Assembly: GCA_034419095.1 (NCBI GenBank)
Contig: DAOULQ010000073.1
Coordinates: forward strand, 1 to 7,704
Length of the DNA stretch: 7,704 nt
Source: UBA7937 sp034419095
GTDB lineage: Bacteria > Chloroflexota > Anaerolineae > UBA7937
Direction of reading: 5' to 3'
Shown: one piece after another, positions 4,265 to 7,704 of the stretch
Layout: every line of letters begins with the position of its first letter
Position numbering within the stretch: the stretch's first letter is position 1
Position numbers and translations under genes: made by a program
Notes under the pieces: generated by a model
Told to the model about the DNA's origin: nothing
The model's database searches: none
Seen by the model: the letters and a program-made list of their open reading frames with translations, nothing else

Positions 4265-5308
4265 TTGACCCGCGAGGAGATAAGGCTAACCGCTCTCGCC
4301 TCTTGCGCCGGTTGAGCGGCCAAGATGGGTCCGGGCGACCTAGAGAAACTCCTGTTGCCTATAGAGGAGCATATCCACCCTGAACTTCTGGTGGGGTTGG
4401 CGGGCGGAGATGATGCGGCCGTATACCGCTTGACCCCAACGCTGGCGATAATCCAGACCGTGGACTTCTTCCCCCCTATTGTCGATGACCCATACGAATA
4501 TGGAGCCATCGCTGCGGCCAATGCCATGAGCGACATCTACGCCATGGGGGGCGAGGTGCTTCTAGCCCTCAATATAGCCGCCTTTCCCGATACCTTGCCC
4601 AGGGAGGTGCTCAACGCCATCCTTCAGGGTGGAGCGGACAAGGTGGCTGAGGCGGGGGGCCTTTTGGTCGGCGGCCATACCCTCCTCGACGATGAGCCCA
4701 AGTACGGTCTCTGTGTTACTGGAATCATCTCCCCCGACAAGGTGATCACCAAAGCGGGGGCCAAACCGGGCGATCTCTTGGTTCTCACCAAGCCCCTCGG
4801 TGTGGCGTTGATCGCCACCGCTCTGAGGGCTCAGGAGGCAGATCCAGAGCATGTAAAGAGGGCGGTAAAGAGCATGCTCAGGCTGAACCGAGCCGCCGCT
4901 CAGGCTATGCAGGAGGTGGGGGTTCACGCCTGCACCGACATAACCGGCTTCGCCCTTCTGGGCCACGCCTGGGAGATGGCCGAGCGGAGTAAGGTGGGCT
5001 TGAGGATTTCGGTTAGCGCTCTTCCCCTTCTCCCCGGAGCCCTAGATTACGCAGCCCGGGGGTTCATCCCCGGAGGACTGGTGCGCAACCGCCAATATAT
5101 CTTGGATAACGATAGGGCCCTGCTTCCAGAAGGGCTCTCGAAGGAGATGATAGATCTCCTCTTCTGCCCCGAGACCTCCGGGGGCCTACTTATCGCCCTG
5201 CCTCCTGACAAAACGCCTCTCTTACAAGAACTCCTCACCCAGCGAGGCGAGGAACACTGGGTCATAGGGAAAGTGATAGAAGGCGAGAAGATCGAAGTCG
5301 TGGCTTGA
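4265..5308 (+). CDS. selD: Selenide, water dikinase (selenophosphate synthetase), selenoprotein with Sec17
   Basis: SelD makes selenophosphate from selenide and ATP, the selenium donor for selenocysteine and for selenouridine in tRNA; it is a cytoplasmic dimer. Translation from TTG at 4265, seven bases after AGAAGGAG (4250-4257), gives fMTREEIRLTALASCAG, then TGA (4313-4315), then AAKMGPGDL. The TGA falls at residue 17, exactly where the catalytic Cys17 of E. coli SelD sits, and Lys20 follows as in that enzyme. Reading TGA as selenocysteine gives 347 residues, the E. coli length. Other conserved parts are GGDDAAVY (Asp49, Asp50; Mg-ATP binding), the TVDFFPPIVDDPYEYG stretch, AMSDIYAMGG, LVGGHTL, TDITGFALLGHAWEM and CPETSGGLL. 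Starting at the ATG at 4325 would remove the whole catalytic segment. The gene implies that selA, selB and tRNA-Sec exist elsewhere in the genome. Confidence 0.96.
4313..4342 (+). promoter_or_regulatory. Sec codon with candidate bacterial SECIS hairpin
   Basis: After the TGA (4313-4315), TGGGTC (4326-4331) pairs with GACCTA (4337-4342), six pairs including one G-T, around loop CGGGC. The loop begins 16 bases after the TGA and has a G within its first two bases. As I recall the bacterial SECIS rules, both are within limits, the distance being at the short end. A lower GGC/GCC pairing may extend the stem. The TGA recoding itself rests on the protein alignment. The hairpin is supporting and less certain. 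Confidence 0.5.
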
Positions 5309-5372
5309 GATGGCGGCGAGGTGATCTATCCCAAGGATGAAGGGACGTTGAAGGAGTAGATCCCTTAATAAG

Positions 5373-5406
5373 AAAAGAGGCCAACTGGTGGCTTGGCCTC
5401 TTTTTT
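5373..5406. terminator. Strong intrinsic terminator, probably bidirectional
   Basis: AAAAGAGGCCAA (5373-5384) pairs perfectly with TTGGCCTCTTTT (5393-5404) around loop CTGGTGGC, followed by TTTTTT overlapping the stem (5401-5406). It ends the selD transcript. On the opposite strand the same hairpin is followed by TTTTC, and it lies just after the end of the minus-strand operon, so it probably stops both converging transcripts. Confidence 0.9.
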
Positions 5407-5412
5407 GCAGCC

Positions 5413-5988
5413 TCAACCCGAGTTTGCGTACCTCTCCTCTTCCCAGGGGTGGCCATCGTTGTGGTAACTTCGCGCCTCCCAGTAGCCGGGCCGGTCATCT
5501 TCCATGAACTCCAGCCCCCGCACCCATTTGGCGCTCTTCCAGGCGTACCTCTTGGGTACCACCAGCCGGAGGGGCCAACCATGCTCCGGGGTCAGGTCCC
5601 GACCATCGTGGCCATAAGCGAAGAGCACATCATCGTCCAAGAGGGCTTGGAGAGGCAGATTGGTGGAATAGCCGCCATCGGAGTGAACCATGACATACCT
5701 AGCCTCAGGCTTGGGCCTTATATGCTTCATTAGTTCCTGGAAAGTCACTCCCTCCCAGACGTTGCCTAGCCTGCTCCAACGGGTGACGCAATGGAAATCG
5801 GATACTATCTCCACTTTCGGCAGGCTCATGAACTCCTGGTAGGAGAAGACCACCTCTTCCTCCACTAAGCCAAAGACCCGAAAATCCCACCTCTGGGGGT
5901 CGAAAGGGGGGATGGGCCCTACGTGTAGGACTGGGAATTTACTGGTCACCACCTGCCCCGGTGGGACGCGAGGCTTATCCGCTTTCAT
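5413..5988 (-). CDS. Soluble sulfite-oxidase-like molybdopterin oxidoreductase
   Basis: This 191-residue protein is of the sulfite oxidase / YedY molybdopterin-binding family (Oxidored_molyb fold), in the short single-domain subgroup annotated as sulfite oxidase-like oxidoreductase. The physiological substrate of this subgroup is unknown. Visible motifs are PPGQVVTSKFPVLHVGPIPP near the N-terminus; SDFHCVTRWS (63-72), with Cys67 as the expected molybdenum ligand; an HSDGGYSTNLPL stretch; and LTPEHGWPLRLVVPKRYAWKSAKWV, all typical. There is no signal peptide, membrane segment, heme domain or C-terminal dimerisation domain, so it should be cytoplasmic, unlike YedY/MsrP. The ATG at 5988 is chosen because GGGAGG lies six bases upstream; an in-frame TTG at 6006 has no such site. 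It starts 33 bases after the glycosyltransferase stop, so the two genes share a transcript. Confidence 0.92.
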   Translation of the reverse strand: MKADKPRVPPGQVVTSKFPVLHVGPIPPFDPQRWDFRVFGLVEEEVVFSYQEFMSLPKVEIVSDFHCVTRWSRLGNVWEGVTFQELMKHIRPKPEARYVMVHSDGGYSTNLPLQALLDDDVLFAYGHDGRDLTPEHGWPLRLVVPKRYAWKSAKWVRGLEFMEDDRPGYWEARSYHNDGHPWEEERYANSG

Positions 5989-6021
5989 CCTAGACCTCCC
6001 GTACAAAAAGGGCCATAAATT

Positions 6022-7512
6022 CTACTCCGAGGGGGCTTCGGGAAGGGAGGGGTGCTTGAAGGCAGGCCTATGCTTCCTCCCCTTCACCCTGGGTCGGGAA
6101 TGCAAGACGGTCAAAAGGGCCACATATCCGAAGCCCAGTCCGTAAAGGAGGAGGAAGGGGATAGCATAATAACCGCCCTGTTGTCCGGCCACGACCGCTG
6201 CGGCCAGGGCATATAGAGCCAGAAACGCCTCTCCCAGGGTCACGCCGTTCAAGGGCAAAGCATACCGCTTCCCCCTCCAGCGGTCTCCTCTTCCCTCTAC
6301 TCGGAACTTGGGCGTGCGCCCGAAGTCGCTCCCCCTCCCTATAACCGCCTCCCAGATCGCCTTCGTATTGTTCAGGGCGATCCCCGTCCCTGCAAGGACG
6401 AGGAAGGGGAAGCGCGCGAACCGTCGCCTCCAATCGGGATATAGAGCCCTTTGCGCGATGAGGTATAGAGCCGGAGGGCCTAGGCTGGCCAGGCTGATGA
6501 AGGTGAGATGTAGGTTAAAGGGACGGCCCAAAAGGAGAAGGGGCAGAGAGAAGAGGAGAAGCAAGGTCATCAGGGGATGAATCAAATAGTTGGTAAGATG
6601 GATGAGCCCTTGCAGTCGCTTGAAGAGGGGCACTGGAGCGGCCAAGAGAGTGGGCCCCAGTTTGAGGGCACATTGGATAGAGCCCTTAGCCCACCGGTAT
6701 TGCTGGCGCTTGAAAGCGTGGATCTGGGGCGGGATCTCCGCCGGAGCGACGACATGAGGAAGGTATAGAGACTCCCAGCCCTTGAGTTGGGCCCTATAAC
6801 TCAGATCCATATCCTCGGAGAGGGTGTCTCCCTGCCAGCCCCCAGCCTCCTCGATGCACCTCCGCCTCCATACCCCGGCGGTACCGTTGAAGTTCATGAA
6901 GAAGCCGGAGCGTTGACGGGCCGTCTGCTCCACTATGAAGTGGCCGTCCAAGGCGATGGCTTGAGCCCGGGTCAGGGAGGAGTAAGAGTCGTTTATATGC
7001 CCCCACCGGGTTTGAACGAACCCTAAGCAGGGTCGAGTCTCAAAATAGGGGATGGTGTTCAGGAGGAAGTCGGACGGAGGCAGGAAATCGGCATCGAAGA
7101 GAACGATGAACTTCCCCTTCGCGCTTTTGAGCCCTTCCCTCAGAGCGCCGGCCTTGAAATCGACCCGCTCGTCACGATGGACGAGTTCGATATCCACCCC
7201 CTGACCCCGGTAGTGTTGCACCTTCCTTTGGGCTAGGTACGTCGTCTCATCGGTGGAGTCGTCGAGAACTTGGATCTGAAGCCTCTCGCGGGGGTAGGTG
7301 AGATGAGCCACGGCGTCTATCAGCCGGCCTACCACATAGACCTCGTTGAAGATAGGCAACTGTACTGTCACCTGGGGCCACTCGTCAAGAGGAGGAAGAG
7401 GCGGGGTCTCGTTACGGTGGTGAAGATAGAGGTAGATGAGGACGAAGGTGTTGAAGCCGTAGAGGGCCAGAAAGAACGCACAAAGGAGATAGAGGATGCC
7501 GACGATGAGCAT
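6022..7512 (-). CDS. Membrane GT2 glycosyltransferase, cellulose synthase/CslA-like
   Basis: This 496-residue processive-type family 2 glycosyltransferase should use a nucleotide sugar on the cytoplasmic side and build or extend a beta-linked polysaccharide or glycolipid. Residues 1-30 are an N-terminal membrane segment. The catalytic domain (about 45-290) shows QLPIFNE (51-57), LDDSTDET (83-90), the metal-binding D-A-D at 140-142, NFNGTAGVWRR (207-217), the S-E-D catalytic triplet at 232-234 in place of the commoner T-E-D, and QQYRW (270-274), the Q-x-x-R-W acceptor-site motif. Several C-terminal membrane helices follow (about 310-375 and 425-475), and then a basic, proline-rich tail. There is no PilZ domain. 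The overall pattern resembles plant CslA mannan synthases and their bacterial relatives; the sugar cannot be told. The start is supported by AGAGG about nine bases before the ATG. Confidence 0.92.
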   Translation of the reverse strand: MLIVGILYLLCAFFLALYGFNTFVLIYLYLHHRNETPPLPPLDEWPQVTVQLPIFNEVYVVGRLIDAVAHLTYPRERLQIQVLDDSTDETTYLAQRKVQHYRGQGVDIELVHRDERVDFKAGALREGLKSAKGKFIVLFDADFLPPSDFLLNTIPYFETRPCLGFVQTRWGHINDSYSSLTRAQAIALDGHFIVEQTARQRSGFFMNFNGTAGVWRRRCIEEAGGWQGDTLSEDMDLSYRAQLKGWESLYLPHVVAPAEIPPQIHAFKRQQYRWAKGSIQCALKLGPTLLAAPVPLFKRLQGLIHLTNYLIHPLMTLLLLFSLPLLLLGRPFNLHLTFISLASLGPPALYLIAQRALYPDWRRRFARFPFLVLAGTGIALNNTKAIWEAVIGRGSDFGRTPKFRVEGRGDRWRGKRYALPLNGVTLGEAFLALYALAAAVVAGQQGGYYAIPFLLLYGLGFGYVALLTVLHSRPRVKGRKHRPAFKHPSLPEAPSE

Positions 7513-7549
7513 GGAGTTGCCTCTTTAAGACCGCTTCTTATTGGAGGAG

Positions 7550-7578
7550 AGTATAACATCATTCCTCCATCCCGGCAA
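7550..7578 (-). promoter_or_regulatory. Promoter of the glycosyltransferase/molybdoenzyme operon
   Basis: On the minus strand TTGCCG (complement of 7573-7578) and TATACT (complement of 7550-7555) are exactly 17 bases apart. Transcription should start near 7543, about 30 bases before the ATG at 7512. A perfect TTGACA at 7584-7589 lies 28 bases from this -10 and is too far to be its -35. Confidence 0.7.
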
Positions 7579-7704
7579 CCCCCTGTCAAGCAATTTAAAC
7601 ATGTAACCGAACCTTGCTCGGTTGTGCAACATATTTTGTAACCAAGCGCGGTGACTGTTTCTTAAGCGGATGGACGGTACCTGACTGGGTTTTGGCACCA
7701 TAGA
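7579..7704. other. Upstream intergenic end of window with short inverted repeats
   Basis: No gene is visible. An inverted repeat AACCGA-N7-TCGGTT (7605-7610 with 7618-7623) lies in the region upstream of the minus-strand promoter, and TGTAACC occurs twice in direct orientation (7602-7608 and 7637-7643). They could bind a regulator of the glycosyltransferase operon, but the support is weak. Nothing else is recognised up to the window edge. Confidence 0.3.

Noticed and set aside
4313..4315. TGA as a nonsense mutation making selD a pseudogene
   Set aside because: It falls exactly at the catalytic Cys/Sec position, upstream and downstream segments are both conserved SelD sequence, and the rest of the frame is intact.
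4325..4327. ATG 4325 as the selD start
   Set aside because: It has no ribosome binding site at proper spacing and would delete the catalytic Sec and Lys, whereas TTG 4265 has AGAAGGAG and the full family N-terminus.
5986..6006. TTG at 6006 as the start of the sulfite-oxidase-like gene
   Set aside because: GGGAGG lies six bases before the ATG at 5988 and would fall inside the coding region if TTG were used; no ribosome binding site precedes the TTG.
7584..7589. Perfect TTGACA on the minus strand as the -35 of the glycosyltransferase promoter
   Set aside because: It is 28 bases from TATACT; TTGCCG at 7573-7578 has the correct 17-base spacing.
1..7704. tRNA (including tRNA-Sec), rRNA, CRISPR array or transposase gene
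   Set aside because: No T-loop GGTTCGAnTC pattern, no rRNA-like sequence, no regular spaced repeats and no transposase motifs were seen on either strand.

Overview
The window is bacterial. It has sigma70-type promoters, Shine-Dalgarno sites, a lipoprotein lipobox, a selenocysteine-type SelD and a bacterial intrinsic terminator. It is moderately GC-rich. Most of its genes use AGG for arginine and ATA for isoleucine heavily, a habit common in thermophilic or deep-branching lineages. I cannot name the phylum. The mix of an EtfAB pair, a Fur-family regulator, a selenoprotein SelD, a soluble sulfite-oxidase-like molybdoenzyme and a CslA-like glycosyltransferase suggests an uncultured, largely anaerobic or microaerophilic organism.

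Plus strand, 1-1995: the 3' part of etfB and a complete etfA (electron transfer flavoprotein), then a Fur-family metalloregulator. The regulator has its own TTGACA-17-TAATAT promoter. An exact TTGCAA-N5-TTGCAA inverted repeat lies where transcription should start, which suggests autoregulation. A second, one-mismatch copy of this operator lies downstream of the gene (2043-2059), in a hairpin-rich intergenic stretch. A small PKD-like lipoprotein follows, with a promoter so close to its ATG that the mRNA should be nearly leaderless.

Plus strand, 2598-4243: two direct copies of a roughly 140-bp repeat, each carrying a hairpin section and a TTGnnC-17-TATAAT promoter, bracket two overlapping genes. 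These encode a polytopic membrane protein and a THEP1-type P-loop NTPase. Their arginine codon use differs from the flanks. The layout looks like an acquired two-gene cassette that duplicated, or was inserted next to, the selD promoter region. This is the most novel-looking part of the window.

Plus strand, 4265-5406: selD, read from a TTG start through an in-frame TGA at codon 17 (selenocysteine), gives a normal 347-residue selenophosphate synthetase. A possible SECIS hairpin follows the TGA. A strong, probably bidirectional terminator separates selD from the minus-strand genes.

Minus strand, 7578-5413: one promoter drives a membrane-anchored GT2 glycosyltransferase and, 33 bases later, a soluble sulfite-oxidase-like molybdoenzyme.
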